A model generated the notes under the pieces. It saw nothing but the letters and a program-made list of their open reading frames with translations. It was not told the origin of the DNA and did no database searches. A stretch of DNA of 18,317 nucleotides. Origin: Chloroflexota bacterium (GTDB taxonomy: Bacteria; Chloroflexota; Anaerolineae; J036; Brachytrichaceae). The position numbers and the translations under genes were made by a program. Shown one piece after another: positions 7,466 through 14,141 of this stretch (positions are counted from its first letter, which is position 1; each line of letters starts with the position of its first letter). The DNA is taken from the NCBI GenBank assembly GCA_021813225.1, contig JAKALH010000008.1:1-18317 (forward strand), written 5' to 3'.

Positions 7466-7524
7466 GCAGGGCTTGCTGCGGTTGTTCATCACCCATTCCT
7501 GCAGCACGTACAATAAGCCCGAAA

Positions 7525-10500
7525 ATGAAAAGGCTCTTGCTCGCGGCTGCCGCAACGCTGTCACTGCTCGTCGCCTGCTCTCCAGCAGGGTTTGCACCGG
7601 GACCGACCAGTACGCCGATACCAATTTCGCTGACTTACTTCCCCACCGACACGCCTACGCCGGTGCCCGAACCGATCTACCTGAGTATCATCTGGCAATT
7701 CCACCAGCCGCTATACAGCGTAGACCGGTTGACCGGCCTGATTACCAGACCGTGGGTGCGTATTAATGCCACACGCTATTACTACGGCATGGCAGCCACC
7801 CTCTCGCGATATCCGAAGGTTCATGAGACTTTCAACTTCAGCCCGGTACTGAACCAGCAACTGGATGCCTTTGCGGCAGGTGCGCGCGACATTGACTGGG
7901 AATTGTCAACGCGCCCTGCCAGTTCGCTCAGCGACGCCGACAAGACGGATCTCCTGCGCAACTTTTTTACCGAAGCAGACCAGCCGACTATTCAGCGCTT
8001 TCCACGATTCAAAGAGTTATCGAATAAGCTGGGCGGAACGGATGAAGCGCATCTGAACGCGGCAGTGCGTTCCTTTACCGAGCAGGATATCCGCGATCTG
8101 CAGGTGTTGTTCAACCTGGCGACTTTTGACCCCGACCTGCTGGCAGCACCGCCGTTGCACGGGCTTGTCCGGAAAGGGCGCGACTTCAGCGAAGATGATA
8201 AGCGCACGGTTTTCGAAGCCGTACTGGGCGCGATTCGCGGCCTGGCACCGCTGTATGCGCATCTGCAGGACACCGGGCAGGTCGAACTGACCACATCGCC
8301 GTTCGCTGCGCCGGTGCTGCCGTTGCTGCTGGATTCCAACACGGCCACACAGAGCAATACATCGATCCGCCTGCCGTCTCCGCCGTTCCGCTCCGAAATG
8401 GACGCCGTGGCACAGCTCAAGCGTGCCATCGAGTCGTATCGGAAGCATTACGGGAAGACGCCACGCGGCCTGCTGCCGACAGGCGGCGCAGTGGCGCAGA
8501 ATATCGCGCAGCCCGTGTCCGGCGCAGGTTTCAGTTGGACGGTCAGCGGTGAAGCCGTGTTATCGCGGTCGCTGAATCTGGCTGCGGCGGGTCTCGACAG
8601 CGATGTATTGTACCGGCCATATGAACTGAAACCGGCCTCCGGCAATCCGTTGGCTGTCCTGTTCCGCGATTCGCAGCTTTCCAATCTGATTCCAACCGCT
8701 TATGCGAATATGGACGCTGCCAAGGCAGCGGATGATTTGATCAACCGCATCATGCAGATCAAAGCCGATCTGAGCAGACGACACGCGACCGGCCCTCACC
8801 TTATCACCCTGGTGGTCGACGGCGATACAGCCTGGAACAACTACGGCGATGACGGGCTTGCATTTCTGAACGCGCTGTATCAGCGCCTTTCGGACGCGGC
8901 AGACCGTTACGATATCCGGACGGTGACGCCGTCTGAATACCTGGCAAAGTATCCCGGCCAACGTCCACTGCCGGCGCTCGCAGCCGGCACCTGGGGCAGT
9001 TTCGGCGCAACGGACTTCAGTCCATGGATCGGCAGCGCCGAGAGCAACGCGGCATGGTCCAATCTGACCCGGACGCGCGCATTTCTGTCAGATTACCTTT
9101 CCGGCGAGAAAACCACCGACCCGGGCGCACTGGCAAGTGCCTATAGCGCTGTCCTGCTCGCGGAAGGCGCGGACTGGTACCAGCCTGCCGCCAGCCACTC
9201 GGGCCAGGATAACAGCTACTTCGATCAGGCTTTTCGTGCGCTGCTGGGGCAGGTCTACAGCAACCTTGGCGTGCCCCTGCCCGATTTCCTGCAAATACCG
9301 ATGCTGCCTGCGCCCGTGATCAGCGGAGACCGTACCCTGACAGCGCCAATCACTCCCACGATTGACGGCATTGCAGGAGAAAACGAATGGGGTGGCGCGG
9401 GCGCCGTCGAACAGGCAGGCAATGGCCAGTCATCCGGCAACGTCATTGGCGCTTTTTTCTACGGCGTCAACTCACAGAATCTCTTCTTCCGCGTCGATGC
9501 GCGCCAGGACTGGTCTGCGGTTGCGGCTAACGCGGATTCGCCTCAGGTGCTGCGGGTGGCAATCTATCTGGCAAAGCCCGACGTGGCATCCTATTCCGAC
9601 TTTACACGCCTGAGCGGCGACGGCGACGTGCGTGTGGCGCTGGGTATGAGTGCGACACATGTTCTGGAGTGGGAGCTGGACCCGGGCGGCACCTCGTCCT
9701 CCGCACTATACGCAGCCAACAACAGCCACGGCTGGGCCGGCGCGCCCACAATGGTGCCGCACAGCGCAGCCGTCGGCAAGGTGCTGGAAGCCACCGTGCC
9801 GCTCAACTCACTTGGCGGATTGCCAGGTCAAACCAAACTGAAAATGCTGGTTGTCATATCGAGTGGGGGAAAGGTGATTGCCACCTTTCCGGGCAACGGC
9901 GTGGCTCAACTGACCATGCCGAGCCTGGGTACAGCCTCAGGCGCGTCGGGCAGACTGATCGGCTCATTCGATGATGCCGTCGGAGACGATCGTGGACCCG
10001 GCACCTATACCTACCCGACCGATGCTGTCTTTGTGCCTGGTTCTTTTGACCTCAAACACGCAACCCTATCCATCGACAATCAGAACCTCACATTCCGCAT
10101 CGACCTGAACAGCCCGCTCAACAATGTATGGAGCTCCCCGACAGGTTTATCCATCCAGACTATCGATATCTATATCGATACCGACCCAGGCAAAAGCAGC
10201 GGCTCGCGTAAACTGTTGCCGGGTCGCAACGCTGTCCTGCCCGCCGGCGACGGCTGGGAGTATGCCATCTGGGTTGAGGGGTGGAGCCAGGAGTTATTCA
10301 GGCCGGATTCCGGCGGCAAAGCGGTAGCACAGGATTCCGTTGTGGTGAAGGCGGATGTCGACCCGACCGGCAGCGTGCTGATCGCGGTGCCATTATCGGC
10401 ATTTCCCGCCGGCAGCGATCCAACCCGATGGGGCTATGCCATCGCCGTGCTGGGGCAGGAATCATTCCCGGATACCGGTGTATTGCGTGTGCGCGATGTC

Positions 10501-10704
10501 GACAGCAAAGCTTCGCAGTGGCACTTTGGCGGCGCGCCGGATGACACCAACCACACGCGCATTATCGATGTGTTGAATCCGCCCGATGGGAAATCAGGGA
10601 GCAGCAGCGGCATGAGCACCTATCCCTCCTCGCAAAATCAAGATGTCAATTCGCTGAAACCTGATGAGTTCACAGCAGTGCCTGTGGTTACAATAAACCA
10701 GTAA
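7525..10704 (+). CDS. Secreted GH57-like lipoprotein with glucodextranase C-terminal domain; catalytic residues apparently lost
   Basis: A 1059-residue surface lipoprotein: signal peptide with lipobox LLVAC (Cys18), then a Pro/Thr linker (19-48). Residues about 50-590 follow the GH57 fold: FHQP (59-62), FNFSPVLNQQL (103-113), GQVELTTSPF (251-260), GLLPTGGAV (315-323), LFRDSQLSNLI (379-389), VVDGDTAW (430-437) and ATDFSPWIGSAESNAAW (495-511). In active relatives the fifth motif reads WPxEGAV and the sixth LSDxIG; here the nucleophile Glu is G320 and the acid/base Asp is N387, and the usual His in the yHPILPLL block is Ala (A261 or A262). The rest is binding modules: a CBM9/DOMON-like beta region (about 612-800, with DGIAGENEW) and a glucodextranase C-terminal (SLH-like) domain (about 813-1018, from GDDRGPGTYTYP to GGAPDDTNHTRIIDVL). 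It probably binds surface polysaccharide rather than cleaving it. Start ATG 7525 is set by the signal peptide; no clear Shine-Dalgarno. A TACAAT 10 bp upstream might be a promoter. Confidence 0.85.
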   Translation: MKRLLLAAAATLSLLVACSPAGFAPGPTSTPIPISLTYFPTDTPTPVPEPIYLSIIWQFHQPLYSVDRLTGLITRPWVRINATRYYYGMAATLSRYPKVHETFNFSPVLNQQLDAFAAGARDIDWELSTRPASSLSDADKTDLLRNFFTEADQPTIQRFPRFKELSNKLGGTDEAHLNAAVRSFTEQDIRDLQVLFNLATFDPDLLAAPPLHGLVRKGRDFSEDDKRTVFEAVLGAIRGLAPLYAHLQDTGQVELTTSPFAAPVLPLLLDSNTATQSNTSIRLPSPPFRSEMDAVAQLKRAIESYRKHYGKTPRGLLPTGGAVAQNIAQPVSGAGFSWTVSGEAVLSRSLNLAAAGLDSDVLYRPYELKPASGNPLAVLFRDSQLSNLIPTAYANMDAAKAADDLINRIMQIKADLSRRHATGPHLITLVVDGDTAWNNYGDDGLAFLNALYQRLSDAADRYDIRTVTPSEYLAKYPGQRPLPALAAGTWGSFGATDFSPWIGSAESNAAWSNLTRTRAFLSDYLSGEKTTDPGALASAYSAVLLAEGADWYQPAASHSGQDNSYFDQAFRALLGQVYSNLGVPLPDFLQIPMLPAPVISGDRTLTAPITPTIDGIAGENEWGGAGAVEQAGNGQSSGNVIGAFFYGVNSQNLFFRVDARQDWSAVAANADSPQVLRVAIYLAKPDVASYSDFTRLSGDGDVRVALGMSATHVLEWELDPGGTSSSALYAANNSHGWAGAPTMVPHSAAVGKVLEATVPLNSLGGLPGQTKLKMLVVISSGGKVIATFPGNGVAQLTMPSLGTASGASGRLIGSFDDAVGDDRGPGTYTYPTDAVFVPGSFDLKHATLSIDNQNLTFRIDLNSPLNNVWSSPTGLSIQTIDIYIDTDPGKSSGSRKLLPGRNAVLPAGDGWEYAIWVEGWSQELFRPDSGGKAVAQDSVVVKADVDPTGSVLIAVPLSAFPAGSDPTRWGYAIAVLGQESFPDTGVLRVRDVDSKASQWHFGGAPDDTNHTRIIDVLNPPDGKSGSSSGMSTYPSSQNQDVNSLKPDEFTAVPVVTINQ

Positions 10705-10780
10705 GCACACCGGCTTGATCTGCTGCGGCAACGCCGGTCAGTATGGTCAGCGCAGTCGATATGTCTCTACGGGAGCATGC

Positions 10781-11560
10781 ATGGTCAGCGCAATCAAGGT
10801 TCTCTGGAAGACAGTCAAGGACATCTGGGAAGACTTGCTCCTGCTGGTTCTGATGAACCTGCTGACTGTCGTATGCGGCCTGCCGTTATTCGCCGCACTG
10901 GGGATACCGGTCTACCTGGCGCTGGCAAGCGCCGCCCCCGTGCCGGCTTTAATTCAGGCGTTGATCGTGGGGATGGCGTTGTCGATACCCGCGTCGCTGC
11001 CCTATGCGGCCGCCTGGTTTGCTTTGAACGCCATCTGCAACCGCGTGGCGAATGGGTTCGCCATATCGTGGGAATACTACTTTACCAACTATAAGCAGTC
11101 GTTTTTCAAAGCCTGGGCGTACATGCAGTTTTCCAACATCGTCGGCATATTGATACTGGTGAATTACCTGTGGTATCCGCAGGCGTTTCCCGATCAGGTC
11201 TGGGTGCCATGGATTGTCGGCGCGTGGCTGGCTGCCGGTGTTTTCTGGATAGCCATTCAGTTCTACGCCTTCCCCTTCTATATCGAGCAGGAAGTTAAGA
11301 GCTGGCGTATCGCTTTCAAGAACGCGGCGCTGGTAGCCGGCGCAAACCCGCTGTTTACGCTGGTGCTCCTGGCCGTGGCAGCCACGCTGCTCGCGCTCAG
11401 CATAGGCTTTCTCCCTCCGCTGTTCATTTTACTTGGGCTGCTGATCTGGGCCATGGTGGGCACGCAGGGAGTCATCAATCGCGTTGCCTTCTACCGCCAG
11501 CGAATCGCGGCTGCCGAAGAAAAGACGAAAACAGGGGGCCAGAATACCCGGAGTCAGTAA
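10781..11560 (+). CDS. DUF624/YesL-like membrane protein
   Basis: A 259-residue membrane protein with about five to six hydrophobic helices (roughly 17-48, 52-80, 112-130, 136-160, 183-200, 202-225) and a charged C-terminal tail. The pattern of an N-terminal W-x-x-L segment, TVVCGLPLF, a W-EYFxNYKQSF-like loop (ISWEYYFTNYKQSFFKAW) and an N-G-x-N-P-like helix start matches DUF624/YesL proteins. These small membrane proteins are often encoded beside sugar ABC transporters; their biochemical role is unknown. The frame is open from a TTG at 10715, but ATG 10781 has GGGAG 5 nt upstream and begins just before the first helix. It follows the GH57-like lipoprotein by 76 bp on the same strand, which supports a shared carbohydrate-related role. 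No sugar transporter is in the window. The 233 bp after it hold only regulatory sequence for the SpoVS gene. Confidence 0.75.
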   Translation: MVSAIKVLWKTVKDIWEDLLLLVLMNLLTVVCGLPLFAALGIPVYLALASAAPVPALIQALIVGMALSIPASLPYAAAWFALNAICNRVANGFAISWEYYFTNYKQSFFKAWAYMQFSNIVGILILVNYLWYPQAFPDQVWVPWIVGAWLAAGVFWIAIQFYAFPFYIEQEVKSWRIAFKNAALVAGANPLFTLVLLAVAATLLALSIGFLPPLFILLGLLIWAMVGTQGVINRVAFYRQRIAAAEEKTKTGGQNTRSQ

Positions 11561-11665
11561 ATGCATAAAGGCTATCGGCAGCGTATGTGCTAAAATTCTG
11601 CCTGTATAGTCGTGGGTTGTGTTGTCAGACGAAATATTACTGCGTTTGCGCTTCCCGTAGCCACA

Positions 11666-11683
11666 TTGTGACAAAAATCACAA
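11666..11683 (+). promoter_or_regulatory. CRP/FNR-family-type operator upstream of the SpoVS gene
   Basis: TTGTGA-CAAAAA-TCACAA is a perfect 6-bp dyad with a 6-bp centre and contains both consensus CRP half-sites TGTGA-N6-TCACA. It sits in AT-rich intergenic DNA, about 65 bp upstream of the TGGTAAAAT element and 110 bp upstream of the SpoVS start codon. Its centre falls about 86 bp before the predicted transcription start, an upstream-activator position. Chloroflexota commonly encode CRP/FNR-family regulators, but none is in the window, so the binding protein is inferred. Confidence 0.55.
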
Positions 11684-11745
11684 CCTTTACGCAATCCAGG
11701 GGCTTCCGGCGTTAATTGTATTCTCAGCTATCTCTTAATTGCAAC

Positions 11746-11754
11746 TGGTAAAAT
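11746..11754 (+). promoter_or_regulatory. Extended -10 promoter element for the SpoVS gene
   Basis: TGG followed by TAAAAT (11749-11754) is an extended -10 element, one mismatch from TATAAT. No recognisable TTGACA lies 16-18 bp upstream, which fits a promoter that depends on the extended -10 and perhaps on the upstream activator site. The predicted start near 11761 gives a leader of about 33 nt. Confidence 0.45.
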
Positions 11755-11793
11755 GTACCAAAGTGGCTTCGAGTTGTTTACAGCGAGGGAACA

Positions 11794-12123
11794 ATGAACA
11801 GCGATCAAACACAGGCGAATGAAATAATTCACTCATCCAACGGACGGGGTCATAACGGCACGGTTGATATCATCAAAGTGTCGGCCAATTCGCGGTCTAC
11901 GGCTGTCGCCGGCGCTATTGCTGGTGTTGTACGCGAGCATGGCCGGGCTGATGTACAGGCAATTGGTGCAGGCGCTGTCAACCAGGCCATCAAGGCAGCG
12001 GCAATCGCGCGCGGTTACCTGCTGCTCGATGGGATCAATGTTGTGGTGATTCCGTCCTTCTCGGAAGTCGATATCGAGGGTACGGAGCGAACGGCTGTTC
12101 GTTTCGGCGTTGAACCGCGCTAG
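11794..12123 (+). CDS. spoVS: Stage V sporulation protein S (SpoVS) family protein
   Basis: A 109-residue protein. From about residue 25 it matches the SpoVS/Alba-like core almost end to end: DIIKVSANS, AVAGAIAGVVRE, ADVQAIGAGAVNQAIKAAA, IARGYLL, VVVIPSFSEVDI, GTERTAVRFGVEPR. Family members are about 86 residues, so this one has a 20-25 residue polar N-terminal extension. SpoVS proteins adopt an Alba-like fold and affect sporulation in Bacillus; they also occur widely in non-sporulating bacteria, where a nucleic-acid-binding or regulatory role is suspected but not shown. ATG 11794 has GAGGGA just upstream and no better downstream start is available, so the extension is likely translated. The gene has its own promoter and a CRP-type palindrome upstream, and the PHP gene follows after 38 bp, so the two may be co-transcribed. 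Confidence 0.92.
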   Translation: MNSDQTQANEIIHSSNGRGHNGTVDIIKVSANSRSTAVAGAIAGVVREHGRADVQAIGAGAVNQAIKAAAIARGYLLLDGINVVVIPSFSEVDIEGTERTAVRFGVEPR

Positions 12124-12161
12124 ACCACGAGGCGACCTGCCAACGCAACATCCGACCCATC

Positions 12162-13031
12162 TTGGAAAAACCTATATCGCCATCACCCATCACCGAACTG
12201 CACTGTCATACGCGGGCATCTGACGGCACACTCACTCCGACGGAGTTGCTGCAACTGGCCGCGCTGCGCGACGTTACAGTGCTGGCGGTGACAGACCACG
12301 ATACCCTGGCCGGGCATGAAGAGGCGATCCGGGCCGGCGAGAAACTGGGCATACGAGTATTGCGAGGCATCGAAGTCAGTTCATTGTCGCCGCAAGGTGA
12401 AGTTCACGTGCTGGGTTACGGCGTCGAACCCAGTGACAGCAGAACCGCTGCGAGAATCGGCGAACTGCGCGAAGCGCGCGACGGGCGCGCCCGGGCGATG
12501 GTCTCCAAGCTGCATGGATTGGGCATACCGCTGTCGTATGAGCGCGTGAAGCAGATCGCCGGCGATGCCATGGTCGGACGACCGCACGTGGCGCGTGCAT
12601 TGCTCGAAGGAAACTGGGTGACCACCCGCCAGGAAGCGTTCGACATCTACCTGGCTGAAGGCAAGCCAGCCTTTGTCCCCCATCAAGGTCTGACGCCGGC
12701 GCAGGCTGTCGACCTGATCCATCAGGCGAACGGGATTGCCGTCATGGCGCATCCCGGTATCTATGTCGGCGACGCCGATGCATTGCTTGACGAACTGCTG
12801 GCGCACCAGCTCGACGGCGTCGAGGTCTTTTACCCCCTGCACACACCGGAGCAGACCGAGCACTACCTCGCGTTCACACAGCGGCATAAGCTGCTTGCCA
12901 CCGGCGGCAGCGATTTTCACGGTTTTGCGGGCGACGGCGAAGTCGTATTGGGATCGATTCGCCTGCCTGCCGGAACGCTTGAGTCTCTGGATGAACGAAT
13001 AGCCCGCGTGAGAGCTGCGGCGCTGAACTGA
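12162..13031 (+). CDS. PHP-domain metal-dependent phosphoesterase (TrpH/YciV/RNase AM-like)
   Basis: A 289-residue PHP-family hydrolase. Metal-ligand motifs are complete: LHCH (H14, H16) with D21, TDHD (D45, H46), GIEVSS (E71), H82, GRPH (H142), MAHPG (H197) and SDFHG (D251, H253). This length and motif set match the TrpH/YciV group, which hydrolyse 3',5'-nucleoside bisphosphates or act as 5'-to-3' ribonucleases on short RNA. Polymerase-associated PHP domains are embedded in larger proteins and can be excluded. The only reasonable start is TTG 12162, since the first PHP motif is 12 residues downstream and no in-frame ATG or GTG lies in between. No Shine-Dalgarno is visible in the 38-bp gap after SpoVS (GAGGCGA at about 12129 is too far), so translation may be weak or coupled. 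A strong stem-loop follows the stop. Confidence 0.9.
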   Translation: MEKPISPSPITELHCHTRASDGTLTPTELLQLAALRDVTVLAVTDHDTLAGHEEAIRAGEKLGIRVLRGIEVSSLSPQGEVHVLGYGVEPSDSRTAARIGELREARDGRARAMVSKLHGLGIPLSYERVKQIAGDAMVGRPHVARALLEGNWVTTRQEAFDIYLAEGKPAFVPHQGLTPAQAVDLIHQANGIAVMAHPGIYVGDADALLDELLAHQLDGVEVFYPLHTPEQTEHYLAFTQRHKLLATGGSDFHGFAGDGEVVLGSIRLPAGTLESLDERIARVRAAALN

Positions 13032-13057
13032 CGGCGCATCCTGCAGGTTGATGGCTG

Positions 13058-13087
13058 AAGTCCGGCTTCGGGGTCGAAGCCGGACTT
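13058..13087 (+). terminator. Intrinsic-terminator-like hairpin after the PHP gene
   Basis: AAGTCCGGCTTCG (13058-13070), loop GGGT, and CGAAGCCGGACTT (13075-13087) form a perfect 13-bp stem, followed by only a short T stretch. It lies 27 bp after the PHP stop and separates it from the next gene's promoter. The stem is very stable; the short T-run makes termination efficiency uncertain. The stem is symmetric, so both strands could form it. Confidence 0.8.
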
Positions 13088-13094
13088 TGACGTC

Positions 13095-13100
13095 TATAAT
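13095..13100 (+). promoter_or_regulatory. Perfect -10 box upstream of the flippase-like gene
   Basis: TATAAT at 13095-13100, 26 bp before the GTG start at 13127, predicts a start near 13107. A -35 box would fall within the second arm of the hairpin (about 13072-13078) and none resembling TTGACA is there, so the promoter may need an activator. Confidence 0.5.
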
Positions 13101-13126
13101 AGCTTGTCTCTCAGGGACGGACTATT

Positions 13127-14134
13127 GTGATCAAAAACTGGAAGCTCTGGCTGAGCCTGGTCATCAGCGCTGTCGCCCTGTATTTCACCCTGCGCGGTAT
13201 TCGCTTCGACGAATTCGCCGCGACACTGTCGAAAGCCCAGACCACCTGGCTGCTTCCGGCCGCGCTGACGCTTCTGGTGACGCTGTCGTTGCGGGCATGG
13301 CGATGGTCCTGCCTGATGGGCGGCACTCCTTTCTGGATTACCTTTCACGCGAACAACATCGGTTACCTGTTGAATAGCACGCTGCCGTTTCGCCTGGGCG
13401 AGATTGGCCGCGCTTATGTCATCGGCGAGCGTACCCGCGTCAGTATGACGAGGGCGCTCTCAACCGTTGTCGTCGAACGCACGCTGGATCTGGCTTCCAT
13501 CGTGCTCATGTTTGCCGGTTTTGCGCAATCCGTCCCCATGCCGGCTCAATTTGCCGCTGCGGCTGTGACAGGCGGCATCGTGGTCGTCGCTGTGATCGCC
13601 GGCTTTATTGTCGCAATCTGGCAGTCGGTCCGCGTCGAAAACCTGCTGCTGCGAATCACGCGCCGCATACCGCGGCTTAACGGCGACAGCCTGGTGCGGC
13701 GATTTCACGACCTGGTCGATGGCTTTAACTCGCTGCGCGCCCCTGCCAGACTGGCGCTGGCGATCGGGCAGACAGTCGGGGTGTGGACGGCGACATTGAT
13801 ACTCGCATACTTCACGATGATGGCCTTCCGACCGGCACAATTCGACGAAATGGGATTGACGATCGTGCTTTCCAACCTGGGCGGCGCGCTGCCCTCGGCA
13901 CCCGGCGGACTCGGCGTCGTGCAGTTTTTCGCCAAACAGGCGCTGGTCATACCCTTTCACGTGCCGGAAGATGTCGCCGTGGCGTTTGCCTTCGTCTGGT
14001 CGCTCTTCCAGCAATTCGCTTTGATTATCCTCGGCCTGTACGGCCTGCTCCGCGTGGGCATGTCGTTCAACAGCGTATCGGCCTCATCTCAACACAAGCA
14101 GGCAACGGAAACACAACTCACGGCAAGACAGTGA
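13127..14134 (+). CDS. UPF0104 / lysylphosphatidylglycerol synthase TM-region (flippase-like) protein
   Basis: A 335-residue polytopic membrane protein of the LPG_synthase_TM/UPF0104 family. Recognisable conserved blocks: R-x-WRW (57-60), NNIGYLLNSTLPFRLGEIGR (76-95) with the N-x-x-P-x-R-x-GE-x-x-R pattern, VVVERTLDL (114-122), and ALPSAPGGLGVVQ near the C-terminal third, followed by FVWSLFQQFA. Hydrophobic segments give roughly seven to eight helices. The family includes the membrane half of MprF and AglD-type proteins; stand-alone members are thought to translocate or handle lipid-linked substrates, without the aminoacyl-transferase domain, which is absent here. GTG 13127 has AGGGA 9 nt upstream. 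It ends 7 bp before the GT4 glycosyltransferase, so the pair looks like an operon for making or flipping a glycolipid or lipid-linked sugar. The exact substrate is not deducible. Confidence 0.88.
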   Translation: MIKNWKLWLSLVISAVALYFTLRGIRFDEFAATLSKAQTTWLLPAALTLLVTLSLRAWRWSCLMGGTPFWITFHANNIGYLLNSTLPFRLGEIGRAYVIGERTRVSMTRALSTVVVERTLDLASIVLMFAGFAQSVPMPAQFAAAAVTGGIVVVAVIAGFIVAIWQSVRVENLLLRITRRIPRLNGDSLVRRFHDLVDGFNSLRAPARLALAIGQTVGVWTATLILAYFTMMAFRPAQFDEMGLTIVLSNLGGALPSAPGGLGVVQFFAKQALVIPFHVPEDVAVAFAFVWSLFQQFALIILGLYGLLRVGMSFNSVSASSQHKQATETQLTARQ

Positions 14135-14141
14135 ACTCGAC

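Noticed and set aside
7485..7514. Possible promoter TTCATC / TACAAT before the GH57-like gene
   Set aside because: The -35 match is poor and the -10 lies only 10 bp before the ATG, leaving almost no leader; kept only as a remark.
12381..12920. Minus-strand open frame of 179 codons
   Set aside because: It lies opposite the PHP enzyme, whose metal-binding motifs span the same region.
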